DNA of 32,722 nt from Gammaproteobacteria bacterium. Its GTDB lineage: Bacteria > Pseudomonadota > Gammaproteobacteria > Pseudomonadales > Azotimanducaceae. The position numbers were made by a program, and so were the translations under genes. Positions 23,548 to 32,522 of the stretch are shown one piece after another (positions within the stretch are counted from its first letter, which is position 1; each line of letters starts with the position of its first letter). The stretch lies in assembly GCA_009842245.1 (NCBI GenBank), contig VYFT01000027.1:1-32722 (forward strand), written 5' to 3'. The notes under the pieces were generated by a model, which saw nothing but the letters and a program-made list of their open reading frames with translations, did not search any database and was not told the origin of the DNA.

Positions 23548-25125
23548 ATGAAAAGTATGGTTCAAACTTTGATGTTGATCCATCTTGTAGCGATACTTGT
23601 CGCCGAAGAGGACGACGCTTCGCACAGGTTTACCATCGAAGGACAATACATAGCTGTAGAGAAGACATCTAACGAACGCGAGATAAGAGACAACCATCTA
23701 AATCTTTCAAACATCAAAGTTGTAGTCAGTCGGCAAATATCGGGCGAGGACGGTGAAATTGATTCAGATACACTTGCATTGGGAAGTTTTGAAGAAGGAC
23801 AAGTATCGCTTGAATTCGATTTAAATCAATTTACAGAAGCACAGATCTCGATTATCGATGGAGAGGATGTAATCTGATCTACTGACGTATGGATCGAGCC
23901 GGGTGAACAGGACATTTCATTCGCGCTCTTAGACAGAATCGCCAACGACGCCGACGAATTGCTTTTTGTTGGTACCTATAAGAAAGTTAAAAATCACGAT
24001 AAAAAATTCTCGGTCTCAGGGATATACGATCTGACAGATGGAGAAAAAGCTCCAGGTCATCTCTCAGCAACCCTAACTTCATTCGACTACCTTGAGAACG
24101 GCACGCCCGTTCAAATCGAATTTGCTGAGGTGTTGTTGCAAGATGGTCGTTACCTAATCGAAGCTGAGGTCGATGAACCGAGAGCTTGCAATTTACGCAT
24201 ATTTCGTGGTACGGAATTCGTGTGGTCCACCGCACTAGTGATCGAACCCAATGCTAAAATCGAGATTGCGAGACACGAACACGGACCGAGTAATTGGCTG
24301 ATTGCGACGGCAGAGACGGGCAGACATGACAAACTCATCGATAGTTGGCACATGGACAAGGATTTTCTTTCTAAGGGGTCACAGATGGTGTCAGCACCAA
24401 TTCAAGAACGCCATGCACGTTTTGAGAAAATGTGGGAAGTGCGAACCAATGCATTGAAAAAACTTGCTTGGACGTCAGAAGATCCATTTGATTCTTTAGT
24501 AGCTCTGGAGCTCACGGGTACATTCTTCGGCGGAGATATGGGGTTAATCGACGGTGAAGATAAGGTAAAGCTATACGACAAACTTTCTATCCAGCTCGAC
24601 GAAGACGTGGTAGCTCGACGAATAAGACCTTTGCGGGATGTAATGGCGGCGAACATTGCAAGAGCTAACAATCTCGAGAAGATGTCTGTTGGTGAGAAAG
24701 CACCAAATATAGTGCTCGACAATGTGAACGGGGAGAAAATTGATCTATCCGACATTCTGTCCGAAGCAAACCTAGTGTTGGTTGAATTTTGGGCATCGTG
24801 GTGTGCACCTTGCATTGCAAAGTTTCCCACACTAAAAAGTTTGTACGCTGAGTATCAAGACGCAGGGTTTGAAGTCATGACCGTTTCGCTGGACACGAGC
24901 GTCGACGATTGGAAACGGGCATCAGAGAATCACAAGTTACCTTGGTATGACGTAGGCGACGAAAAGGGTTTCTTCGGACCTTCAGCAGTAGACTTTGGCG
25001 TGGAAGGAGTTCCTACCAACTACCTACTAGATGGAGAGGGGCTCATTGTTGAGAAGAATACAGACCTTGAACAACTAGAGCGATTACTTGAAGCTCAACT
25101 TTCGACTACCTCGGAAAGCAACTAA
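23548..25125 (+). pseudogene. TlpA-type thioredoxin gene interrupted by an in-frame TGA
   Basis: The reading frame is homologous to the TlpA-type gene at 27401 along its whole length and would encode about 525 residues. GGGAG at 23535-23539 precedes ATG 23548 by 8 bases, and a signal peptide follows (MKSMVQTLMLIHLVAILVA). The only defect I see is TGA at 23875-23877; the frame then continues unchanged to TAA at 25125. The first part holds a DUF4369-like module. The second part holds another such module, a helical region and a TlpA fold with WCAPC (Cys at about residues 419 and 422) and GVPTNYLL. The aligned residue at the TGA is Leu or Thr in the paralogues, so selenocysteine is unlikely. A recent nonsense mutation, stop read-through or a base-call error are the options. 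Confidence 0.75.
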
Positions 25126-25161
25126 TTTAGGTTCGTGGTGATCTTTTTGATTTTAAACTTC

Positions 25162-27018
25162 CTAATCGCTGAGTGAGGAACCGCCTTCCGACAAAAACTC
25201 TCGAGCAAATTTAATCTGATCGTCGGTCAACGCTTTTCGATATTTTTGGAATGCGATCATTCTTGAAGCAGCTCGCGCCTTGATCACTTCATTAGGTAAT
25301 TTGTCAATTCGATCCAACAGATGGACAGGATCAGAAAGAGCCCAAGTGTCTATGATTGTTTCAAAGTAGCGATTTTGTTCCTCTTCGGATAAGTCGTCGA
25401 CGAGTGTAAGAGCTTGATCGACATCGCCGTTTCGAATCAATTGAGTTCCGACTAAAGAGTAAGCTCTCACTTTTGTTGGACCTTCCCGCACTCTTGACAA
25501 CATCTCAGTCGCTTGCTGAGGGTCACTCAATGCCAAGGAACCTAATACTGAGGCTTCCATACCCCATGGATCACTCTCGATAGGTTGCGCTAGTGCGATT
25601 TCAATTGCTTTATTTGGATCGGTAGTTACCAGTTCTCCCAATGCGATAGGTAGCAACTCTTTCTGCAACCCAGCTACATGAGGAGTCGACAAAACCCAAT
25701 CGAGCGCAGTTTGAGCATCTTGATCAGACCAATTTCTTACTAAAGACTGAGCGATCGACAATTTTTTGTTCCCTTCGTACTGTTCAACGAAAATCCTAGA
25801 TGCACTTGTGGGATCCGTGCGAGACATTGCGACTACCGCATGTTCCGTTCCCGACAATCGCATACTGGTTGGTAACAAGTTCAATGAGGCTAGTAACCCA
25901 TTAGGGTTCTTACTCGCCCATGTTCGAACTATCGTATCTTGGAGCTGAGTACGAAGTGCCTCCGAATCTACCGACTCGACAGCATCTAGTGCTCCGGAAG
26001 GATCAACGTTCGCCCAAGACTGCACCACGGACGTAACTAGAAAATCACCCTGGTCGAAGTCCAACTGTAGTACGTGTTCAAAAGTCGTTTGAGGGTCTCG
26101 TAATGTTGCCTTATGGAGCGCTGTCGATAGTACGGGCATGCGAATTTGCCAGTCAGTGATCGACTCGTAAATGTCTTCGATGACGTCTAGTCCATCTCTT
26201 TCAATCCAGTTTTCCACGATTCGAGTTAATCTATCGATTTGTGACAGATCCATCTGCGCGTCGCTAGCCAGTTCTAGCCACTCCAAATCGGGTGACTCAA
26301 TAGTTTCGTAGTCATCGGATCGAGAAAGTAGATCCTGCGTCAAATGTTTGACACCTAGTTGCGCAGCGATGCTACGATGTTGAGAATCGGAAAGATCATC
26401 TCTCGATCGGAGGATACCGCGAAGTGCAAGGAACTTTTTGCGTGTCTCAAGAGTTTTGGCATGATTAACAGCATCATCCAGACTTTTGATTGCCCATTCC
26501 CCAAAAATTAGCACAACTAAAGTGCCTTGATTAGCGATCTGCAATTTCTCAATCTGTCCCAATGTCTCTTTAGGGTTCAACGTAGCTAAGCGGTGTACGA
26601 CTAAAAGCTGTACATCGTCACGAATGCTTTGTCGAGAAATGTTTGTAGTATTTGCGAGTACTTCGAACAAATCGTTCTCAGTAAACTGCATCAATCGTTG
26701 ATGAACAGCTGCGTTTCGAACGAAACGATTTGGGAATCTATCTAGTTCACGAAAGTCTTCCGTGAGCAACAGGTCCTCACCCAAACCATTTGTACCGACG
26801 ACGTCTTGGGTTCGAACCGCGTTTATCTCTTCATTTTCAACTTGTCCGTTCTCGATTTCAGCTATTCGCTGATCACCGCGCTCACAACTGCACAAAAACA
26901 AACAAAGCAGGATTCCCGAAAAGAAACAATTGAAATTGGACGCAGACTGCTGAAATAGTAAAACGCGACGGCTAAAGGAGTACCCTTCCAAACCGTAAGA
27001 AAGTAGAGGAGATTTCAA
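25162..27018 (-). CDS. SOL8: lipoprotein member of the alpha-solenoid family
   Basis: This 618-residue protein is a clear but distant paralogue of SOL1-SOL7. It keeps RDDLSDSQHRSIAAQL, the repeat units (SWANVDPSGAL, TWASKNPNGLL, MSRTDPTSAS, ELVTTDPNKAI, TWALSDPVHLL) and the end LTDDQIKFAREFL, but the WWxQSxxIER motif is degenerate. The membrane helix is replaced by a lipoprotein signal with LCSC at residues 42-45. Cys45 would be lipidated, and Glu at +2 predicts outer-membrane sorting. The start is TTG at 27018, supported by GAGG six bases upstream; the pre-sequence is long (44 residues), so a later start is possible. Mature SOL8 has no other cysteine. It converges on the interrupted TlpA gene with a 36-base gap and is divergent from the TlpA gene at 27401. 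Confidence 0.83.
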   Translation of the reverse strand: MKSPLLSYGLEGYSFSRRVLLFQQSASNFNCFFSGILLCLFLCSCERGDQRIAEIENGQVENEEINAVRTQDVVGTNGLGEDLLLTEDFRELDRFPNRFVRNAAVHQRLMQFTENDLFEVLANTTNISRQSIRDDVQLLVVHRLATLNPKETLGQIEKLQIANQGTLVVLIFGEWAIKSLDDAVNHAKTLETRKKFLALRGILRSRDDLSDSQHRSIAAQLGVKHLTQDLLSRSDDYETIESPDLEWLELASDAQMDLSQIDRLTRIVENWIERDGLDVIEDIYESITDWQIRMPVLSTALHKATLRDPQTTFEHVLQLDFDQGDFLVTSVVQSWANVDPSGALDAVESVDSEALRTQLQDTIVRTWASKNPNGLLASLNLLPTSMRLSGTEHAVVAMSRTDPTSASRIFVEQYEGNKKLSIAQSLVRNWSDQDAQTALDWVLSTPHVAGLQKELLPIALGELVTTDPNKAIEIALAQPIESDPWGMEASVLGSLALSDPQQATEMLSRVREGPTKVRAYSLVGTQLIRNGDVDQALTLVDDLSEEEQNRYFETIIDTWALSDPVHLLDRIDKLPNEVIKARAASRMIAFQKYRKALTDDQIKFAREFLSEGGSSLSD

Positions 27019-27400
27019 GAGTTACCTCGTCGAACAGGTTAGTCTGTAAAAAAAGTAGATGTCGCAAACATTCAATAAGTTTCACTACTGCTAGTCGATT
27101 AATAGTCAAACGGGGTCGAACTCGAAGTTCAAATTTACTTACGCTTCAATCCTAAAACTCCATCGAATTTAAACCGCGATACGACTCGCGTGTGAGCATA
27201 TCAGACTATTTGCTAGGAATTGGAGACACGTGCACGTCAATCAATTCGCGTAAGAAACTCTTTCGTACTCTACATCATCTATGAATTTGACTGGTGTAAG
27301 TTCATTTGGTGTTGCTAACGCTTGTTGCTCAATTGGCACTAGTTCAAGATACTAACAAAAAGCCTACTCAAGCTGGATGTTAGCCCTCTGGAGAATGAAA
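27019..27400. other. Divergent intergenic region SOL8 / TlpA-type gene
   Basis: These 382 bases should contain promoters for both divergent genes. I see ACGTGCACGT, a 10-bp palindrome, just after GGAGAC near 27230, but no convincing paired -35/-10 on either strand and no conserved ORF. Confidence 0.4.
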
Positions 27401-29026
27401 ATGGTAAAGACGTACACGATCATTGGGATAGTCGCTATTGCAATGTCTGTCGGTCCTGCAGAAACTGATTCTGCTAATACATTTTTGATCGTTGGAGAGA
27501 TTAGAACTTCGCAGGACAGCGATGGGTTTCAATCAGAGAACGATATCGCAGAACAGACCAAATTCGACTGGGCGGAAGCATTGGTGACCGTTACCCACGA
27601 AGTCACAAACTCTAGAGGCGAGAATAGAGTCGTTGAATTGGCTTCAGGAAGTTTTGAAGACGGACGGGTATCTCTCCAAGGTGATATCGATAAACCGACT
27701 TATGCAAAAATTTCGATAGACAATAGTCAGGACAGTTCGTTGTCGTCGACTGTTTTGATTGTTCCAGGAAATTTAGTCGTTCACCACTTTGCTCTTTTGG
27801 ACCATCGTGGCTCGCACCCGAACGAAATAGTTCTCGTTGGTGCAGCCAGAAGTACAACGAATCAGAACTCCATGTTTTCGATTTCTGGGACTTATGAACC
27901 TCAACAAGAAGACATTGATAACGATCTCCTATCGGTACATATAACTGCTGAAGAGTACTACAAGGATAACACCCTAAATGTAATAGACTATGGTGAAGTT
28001 CTTCTCGATCAAAGCAACAAGTTCTTAGTCGAAGCAGATGTAGATGAACCGAGAGTTGCCCAATTGGAAATAGCAGCGGGGACGCGTGTGCTGGTTCGCA
28101 AATATGTAGTTATAGAACCCAAAGTAAAGATCAGTCTTAAGCGAAATCACACTGTCGAGAGTCAATTTGTTGTCGCAACTAGCGACCTTGGACGACACGC
28201 TATGCTTCTCGACAGCTGGCAGCTTCAAGACGAGTTTGTTTCTGCATGGGACGCAACCATTGTGGCAAGCAAGAGCGGCTCATCTAGCAATAAAGACGGA
28301 TCGCCTACGGAAGATTTCATGCAACATTGGGACAAAGCATTCGACATCCAGCTTAAGAATTTGAAACAGTTCGCATCGGAGGCTCAGGATCCGTTAAATC
28401 GATTGCTGGCATTGGAACTAGCGCGGAAAATATTGCCACCTGGCACCCTCAAATACCGAGAAATCATCGCTTGGTACGACGAATTAGCAACTTTACTGGA
28501 TTCGGATATAGTAGAAAGGAGAGTAACACCTGCTCGAAACAGAATCACTGCTTTTTTGAAGAGAACGGAGAACGCCGCTAATCTCGGTGTCGGAAGTCGG
28601 GTACCTGAATTCTCGCTTGCTAACCACGAAGGCGAACCGATCTCGCTTACGCAAATCACAGAAGACAAACGTCTCATTTTGATTGACTTCTGGGCAATAT
28701 GGTGCGGTCCTTGCATCGAAGCGTTTGTTCCATTGAAGAAACTTTACGAAAGCTACAGCAACCGGGGATTTGAGGTAGTGTCTATTGCTGTAGATACGAC
28801 GATCGAAGACTGGAAAGCAATCTCACAAAAGTACGAACTTCCCTGGTTTGATTTACACGCTGCTGGTGATCTCTTAGGACCCATTGCCGTCGCATATGGG
28901 GTCCAGCAGCTACCTACCACCTACTTAATCGACAGTGAAAATCGTATCCTTCGTAAGAATATAAAACCCGACGAACTCTCCAAAGTACTTCAGAAACGCT
29001 ATGGAGACTCTTCCTCAGAGAATTAG
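27401..29026 (+). CDS. Exported TlpA-type thioredoxin with N-terminal DUF4369-like modules
   Basis: I choose ATG 27401 because GGAG at 27390-27393 lies 7 bases before it and a compact signal peptide follows (MVKTYTIIGIVAIAMSVGPA); ATGs at 27377 and 27395 are too close to or before that site. The product is 541 residues. Two beta-rich modules (starting FLIVGEIRTSQD and MFSISGTYEP) each show the DUF4369-like pattern of a Gly-x-(I/Y) start and a later VDEP or IDKP. A helical region follows (DPLNRLLALELA). Residues about 400-540 are a TlpA/AhpC-type thioredoxin with W434-C435-G-P-C438 and QLPTTYLID. It probably catalyses periplasmic disulfide reduction; the substrate is unknown. It is the intact counterpart of the interrupted gene at 23548 and of the C-terminal 520 residues of the FGE fusion. 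Confidence 0.87.
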   Translation: MVKTYTIIGIVAIAMSVGPAETDSANTFLIVGEIRTSQDSDGFQSENDIAEQTKFDWAEALVTVTHEVTNSRGENRVVELASGSFEDGRVSLQGDIDKPTYAKISIDNSQDSSLSSTVLIVPGNLVVHHFALLDHRGSHPNEIVLVGAARSTTNQNSMFSISGTYEPQQEDIDNDLLSVHITAEEYYKDNTLNVIDYGEVLLDQSNKFLVEADVDEPRVAQLEIAAGTRVLVRKYVVIEPKVKISLKRNHTVESQFVVATSDLGRHAMLLDSWQLQDEFVSAWDATIVASKSGSSSNKDGSPTEDFMQHWDKAFDIQLKNLKQFASEAQDPLNRLLALELARKILPPGTLKYREIIAWYDELATLLDSDIVERRVTPARNRITAFLKRTENAANLGVGSRVPEFSLANHEGEPISLTQITEDKRLILIDFWAIWCGPCIEAFVPLKKLYESYSNRGFEVVSIAVDTTIEDWKAISQKYELPWFDLHAAGDLLGPIAVAYGVQQLPTTYLIDSENRILRKNIKPDELSKVLQKRYGDSSSEN

Positions 29027-29273
29027 TCGGGAACGGTGGTATTTCGGCCAATCCCCGAGATTTGTCTGCCGAGAAAGAAAGTGAGAAATTGAACCAAGCA
29101 ACCAAATAGACTACTCAGTTTTGTTATTTGTGACTTGTCAAAGTCTACCCTAGAGTCTGTCTAGTGTCCACATTTCAAAGCCCCGATTCCCCGCGAGGTC
29201 TTTTTTAAAAAAGTCTCAAACGATCTAGTTGTCCTACGCCACTCAGAGCCTACATATTTGGTTGTGGTACCAG

Positions 29274-29951
29274 CTAAAACGACCGGCCAAATTGAAGCGA
29301 AAATCGAAATCCAGATGCTTCACTTTCTAGAAGCATTTCGAGTTCAGCACCCACGGCAAATTTATTGTCCATTTGAAATAGTACGCCTCCAGAAATGCCT
29401 ATACGTTCACTTTCTTCCAAGATATTTAATGCTCCTCTGACCTTGAAGGTACCGAATTCTCGCCATACCCCGGTGTGGACACCAAAAGTGTCTGCTGTTG
29501 ATTCTACCACATACCCCGGGTTGAAACCATAGTACCTTTCGCTGTCCCCGAATACAAACCCAAACCTAGTTTCTTCGGGTTCAGTCGTGGTCCAGGACCC
29601 ACCGACAAACGGAATCCATTGACCTAAATCCCAGCCGATTTCGAAAGAGTACCTGGAAAATGTCGTGTCGACCGATGCGCAGGTTGCCTCTAAACAAATT
29701 TCTACATCCCCGGCCATATAACCAAGACCCATTCCACCGTACAACCCGTCGGTTTGAAACCTATAAAGTTTTGCACTGAATCCATTCATGGATGATTCCC
29801 TACTAACAGAATCTGCGAAATATGGAGCGTCGTACTCTTCTGAAAGTAGTTCAAAAGAGCCGAGAATGACTCGACCGTCGGCGATTACATTGTTGGCTAC
29901 CATACTGAAGGTTAGCAATACGAACGGTAGTGGCAGAAGAAGTTTTTTCAT
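29274..29951 (-). CDS. Outer-membrane beta-barrel-like protein, copy A
   Basis: This 225-residue protein has a Sec signal peptide (MKKLLLPLPFVLLTF, cleavage near VIADG) and alternating hydrophobic/polar strands rich in Gly and aromatics (GLYGGMGLGYMAGD, QWIPFVGGSW, FKVRGALNI, ERIGISGGVLFQM, FRFSLQFGRSF). It ends in Phe, the typical signal of outer-membrane barrels. The size suggests a small 8-stranded barrel. Two cysteines five residues apart (CLEATC) would sit in a loop. AGGA eight bases before ATG 29951 supports the start. A paralogue lies at 31410-32081. It converges on the TlpA-type gene at 27401. No specific function is evident. Confidence 0.8.
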   Translation of the reverse strand: MKKLLLPLPFVLLTFSMVANNVIADGRVILGSFELLSEEYDAPYFADSVSRESSMNGFSAKLYRFQTDGLYGGMGLGYMAGDVEICLEATCASVDTTFSRYSFEIGWDLGQWIPFVGGSWTTTEPEETRFGFVFGDSERYYGFNPGYVVESTADTFGVHTGVWREFGTFKVRGALNILEESERIGISGGVLFQMDNKFAVGAELEMLLESEASGFRFSLQFGRSF

Positions 29952-29998
29952 GGCCGTAATCCTCTAATTTTGGTCCCATCGAACAGAGACCTGTTGAT

Positions 29999-30160
29999 TT
30001 ACAGAATTGTATCGGAAAATTTAGCTTGTGCGTCCGCTTCTAGACTTTGACTGATTGCATCCGTTTCTGTCTCAGTCTCTTCTTTATCTGAGCCGCCTTG
30101 GCGAATCGGTAGTCGACTCTGATAAGCTCCGTTGGAAGCTTCTACAACGAGCAGTTCGTG
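29999..30160 (-). other. 53-codon open extension beyond an amber stop
   Basis: Directly after the TAG that ends the 308-residue gene (30163-30161) the same frame stays open for 53 codons and ends in TAA at 30001-29999. The translation looks protein-like (ELLVVEASNGAYQSRLPI, then an acidic stretch ETETETD). It has no ATG, GTG or TTG start of its own. Copy B keeps the TAG and a recognisable but frameshifted version of this stretch. It may be a read-through extension, the ancestral C-terminus, or the remnant of another gene. Confidence 0.5.
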
Positions 30161-31087
30161 CTAGTAACTGAGAAAACTATTTTCGTTCTCTTCAGGTAGC
30201 AAAAATTGCACCGGTTGTTCACAGGTTATTTCGCTGTATGTGTATTCGCTTAATTCTTCTTGTTTCCCCTCGATTATCATGGAGGTCTGAAAGAGCTCTT
30301 TCATTTTGCTGACAGCGAAACTGCCGCAACTTTCGATGTACGAATAATAAAAGTCCATTTGGATCTTACTAATCGCGAATACGAACCGCTTTCTAACAGG
30401 TTTCGCGAGTTTCACCGTGATACGTTCAGGAGTGAGATCAGCTTTGCTTACCGAGATTTCAAACACCCATTTCATTTTCTTGGCCAAGTTAGCAAACATT
30501 TCATCTTCGGCGTCGTGAAACAGAGGGAAATGGTAGTCAAACTCAAATGTCGCTGAAGAATCTGATTCACTTTGCAATTTCCCACTTTCCGCAACGAATG
30601 GGACAGAGGAAAAATACATAAAAGGATTGTTGGAGCTTAAAGGGAGTTTAAATAGAGCGTTTTCTCGCTCGACGTGCCCAGCAACTTTCACATCGACCCT
30701 ACTTGAAGCCTCAATGGGACCCTCTTCTCCCGTGATCTGCAAATTCACAATTTCGTTGAAAAATCCCGAGGCTTTTGTCGTTTGGGTGAATGAACTGACA
30801 GGAACACCGACATAAGCCTTTGCTATCGCATTTGATACTAGCCGTTGATGTTCCGCGCTCAGCTTCGACTCGGTCAGTGCTTCGGCAAGTGTGTCACGAC
30901 GTTCGTCTCGATGGGCAGTCATCGCTTCCACATCCATCAAGGTAAAAGCGACGCTGTTCGAGTCCGTATTTTGCGGGGTCGCTTGATCATCCTCATCTTG
31001 AGCGTAGCTGAAAGAGCCGATACTCAAGATTGTGAGAATCGATAGATAATTTGCTATGACTGCACATTGACGGTCGATTGCGAGCAT
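30161..31087 (-). CDS. Exported protein of unknown function
   Basis: I choose ATG 31087 (308 residues) because AGGA lies 9 bases upstream of it; the earlier ATG at 31096 abuts that site. A Sec signal peptide follows (hydrophobic NYLSILTILSIGSF, cleavage near SYAQ). The mature protein begins with an acidic stretch, then a helical region (EAMTAHRDERRDTLAEAL) and a mostly beta-like C-terminal two thirds with alternating hydrophobics. Two cysteines (ESCGSF, ITCEQP) could pair. I do not recognise a family. The gene ends at TAG, after which the frame is open for 53 more codons. A decayed second copy lies at 32130-32522. It is upstream of the beta-barrel gene on the same strand and may be cotranscribed with it. 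Confidence 0.65.
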   Translation of the reverse strand: MLAIDRQCAVIANYLSILTILSIGSFSYAQDEDDQATPQNTDSNSVAFTLMDVEAMTAHRDERRDTLAEALTESKLSAEHQRLVSNAIAKAYVGVPVSSFTQTTKASGFFNEIVNLQITGEEGPIEASSRVDVKVAGHVERENALFKLPLSSNNPFMYFSSVPFVAESGKLQSESDSSATFEFDYHFPLFHDAEDEMFANLAKKMKWVFEISVSKADLTPERITVKLAKPVRKRFVFAISKIQMDFYYSYIESCGSFAVSKMKELFQTSMIIEGKQEELSEYTYSEITCEQPVQFLLPEENENSFLSY

Positions 31088-31409
31088 GCAATTCATTCCT
31101 GGGAAAGTGAAATTTTTGTGTGATTATGCAATGTTCGCTCTAGGTTTCCCGTACTTCTCTTGGAGTCCTCGAGAGCTTTGCGTTGTTGTAGAGTCTGACT
31201 ATCCAAAGTGCCTGTCTGAGCTTGCGTTGAAGGACCGAGGTCAAGCGTTGTTAACACCAGGGAACGTTGAATGACCGAACTTTTCCTGTCCGATGTAAAA
31301 CAAACTACAGTCTGATTTCAGGTGCCCACGCCGGTGGTTCGAGATCGATAGACGATTGTTTTGGTTGCCCTACACCACTCAGAAACTACATATTTGGTTG
31401 TGGTACTAG
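31088..31409. other. Intergenic region upstream of the 308-residue gene
   Basis: This holds the leader of the - strand gene and the left boundary of duplication copy B (near 31360). On the - strand a CATAAT, close to a -10 consensus, lies about 40 bases before the start, without a good -35. I see no gene and no terminator hairpin. Confidence 0.35.
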
Positions 31410-32081
31410 CTAAAACGACCGGCCAAATTGAAGCGAAAATCGAAATCTATTTGCTTCATCATCTAGACTTACTTCGAATTCAGCACCAACAGCAAATTCG
31501 TTGTCCATTTGATACAGTACACCTCCCGAAACGCCTATGCGTTCACTTTCGTCCCAGATATTCAAAGCTCCTCTAACCTTGAAGGTATCGAGTTCTCGCC
31601 ATAACCCGATGTTGAGATAAAAAGGTTCTGCTGATTGATCTACCACTGAATGGGGGTAGAAACCAAGACTAATTTCGCTGTTCCAAAAAAGATGGTGGGT
31701 TTCTTCGGCTTGAGTCGAGACCCATGTCCCCCCGACAAATGGAATCCATTGACCTAGATCCAAACCGATTTCCGAAGTGAACATGGAAACTGTCGTGTCG
31801 GCTGGTGAGCAGTTTGACTCTAAACAAACATCTACATCGCCGGTCACATAACCTAGACCTATTCCACGGTAAAGCCCATTGTCTCTAAACCAATAAAGTT
31901 TTGCGCTGAATCCATTCATGGTTGATTCCGTAGTAACGTTATCTCCCCAATAGGGAGCGTCGGACTCTTTTGTAAGTCGTTCAAAAGAACCGAGAATGAT
32001 TCGATCATCGGCGGTGGCATCGTTGGTAACCATACCGAAAATTAGTAATACCAACGGTAGTGGTAGAAAAAGTTTTTTCAT
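31410..32081 (-). CDS. Outer-membrane beta-barrel-like protein, copy B
   Basis: This 223-residue paralogue of the barrel at 29274-29951 has the same signal peptide style (MKKLFLPLPLVLLIF, cleavage near ATADD), the same strand pattern and the identical C-terminal FRFSLQFGRSF. The segments QWIPFVGG, FKVRGALNIWDESERIG and SGGVLYQMDN are nearly identical to copy A, while the predicted loop around residues 120-155 differs strongly (HHLFWNSEISLGFYP). The cysteine pair is kept as CLESNC. Divergence concentrated in loops is typical of surface-exposed barrel loops. The reading frame is intact, unlike the neighbouring pseudogene in the same duplicated segment. Confidence 0.78.
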   Translation of the reverse strand: MKKLFLPLPLVLLIFGMVTNDATADDRIILGSFERLTKESDAPYWGDNVTTESTMNGFSAKLYWFRDNGLYRGIGLGYVTGDVDVCLESNCSPADTTVSMFTSEIGLDLGQWIPFVGGTWVSTQAEETHHLFWNSEISLGFYPHSVVDQSAEPFYLNIGLWRELDTFKVRGALNIWDESERIGVSGGVLYQMDNEFAVGAEFEVSLDDEANRFRFSLQFGRSF

Positions 32082-32129
32082 GGCTGTAATACTCTTAACT
32101 TTGATCCCGTTGGACGGAGTCGGTTTGAT

Positions 32130-32522
32130 TCACAGAATTGTATAACAAAATGTAGAGTAAGCGACCGCAGCTAGATTTTGAGTAGCTGCATCCGCCTCTG
32201 CCTCATTCTCTTCGTTAATCTGAACCACCTTGGCGATTCAGTAGTCGGCTCTGATAAGCTCCGTCGGAGGCTGCCTCAAAGAGCAGTTTGCCCTAGAAAC
32301 TGAGAAATTAATTTTCGTTTTCTTCGGGGAGTAAAAATTGCATGGGTTGTTCACAGGTTACTTTGCTATCTGTAACAACGGGAAATCGTAGTCAAACTCA
32401 AACGTCACTGAAAAATCCGATTCGCTCAGCAATTTCCCACTCTCTGCAATGAATGAGACAGCCGAAAAATACCCAAAGGGATTTCTGGAGATCAAAGGGT
32501 ATTTAAGTGAAGTGGTTTCCGG
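32130..32522 (-). pseudogene. Decayed second copy of the 308-residue exported protein gene
   Basis: The sequence aligns with the 3' part of the gene at 30161-31087 and its 53-codon extension. It keeps the C-terminal QFLLPEENEN coding stretch but has a TAA right after it, then the same TAG as copy A. It also has a 1-base insertion in the extension, a deletion of about 280 bases with the join near 32373, and no 5' end beyond about 32522. It cannot make the original protein. Confidence 0.7.

Larger units (their letters stand above)
29225..30664. repeat. Segmental duplication, copy A
   Basis: From about 29225 (GTTGTCCTACGCCACTCAG) the sequence is similar to copy B starting at about 31360 (GTTGCCCTACACCACTCAG). 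Similarity continues through the beta-barrel gene, the intergenic stretch and the 3' part of the 308-residue gene. It includes about 45 bases past the barrel gene stop. Copy A is complete relative to B. Confidence 0.7.
31360..32522. repeat. Segmental duplication, copy B
   Basis: This is the diverged second copy of 29225-30664. Differences include an internal deletion of about 280 bases (corresponding to 30246-30520 of copy A) and loss of everything corresponding to the first part of the 308-residue gene. Similarity ends near 32522. Confidence 0.7.

Noticed and set aside
23875-23920. Selenocysteine insertion at the TGA of the TlpA-type gene
   Set aside because: Paralogues have no Cys at that position and no convincing SECIS-like hairpin follows the TGA.
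29200-29213. CTTTTTTAAAAAAG palindrome between convergent genes as a bidirectional terminator
   Set aside because: No GC-rich stem; a hairpin would have only about 5 AT pairs. Possible but not supportable.
30006-30011. TACAAT on the - strand as -10 box of the barrel gene, also present at 32137-32142
   Set aside because: It coincides with the last codons of the 53-codon extension, and its conservation may just reflect the duplication; no -35 found.
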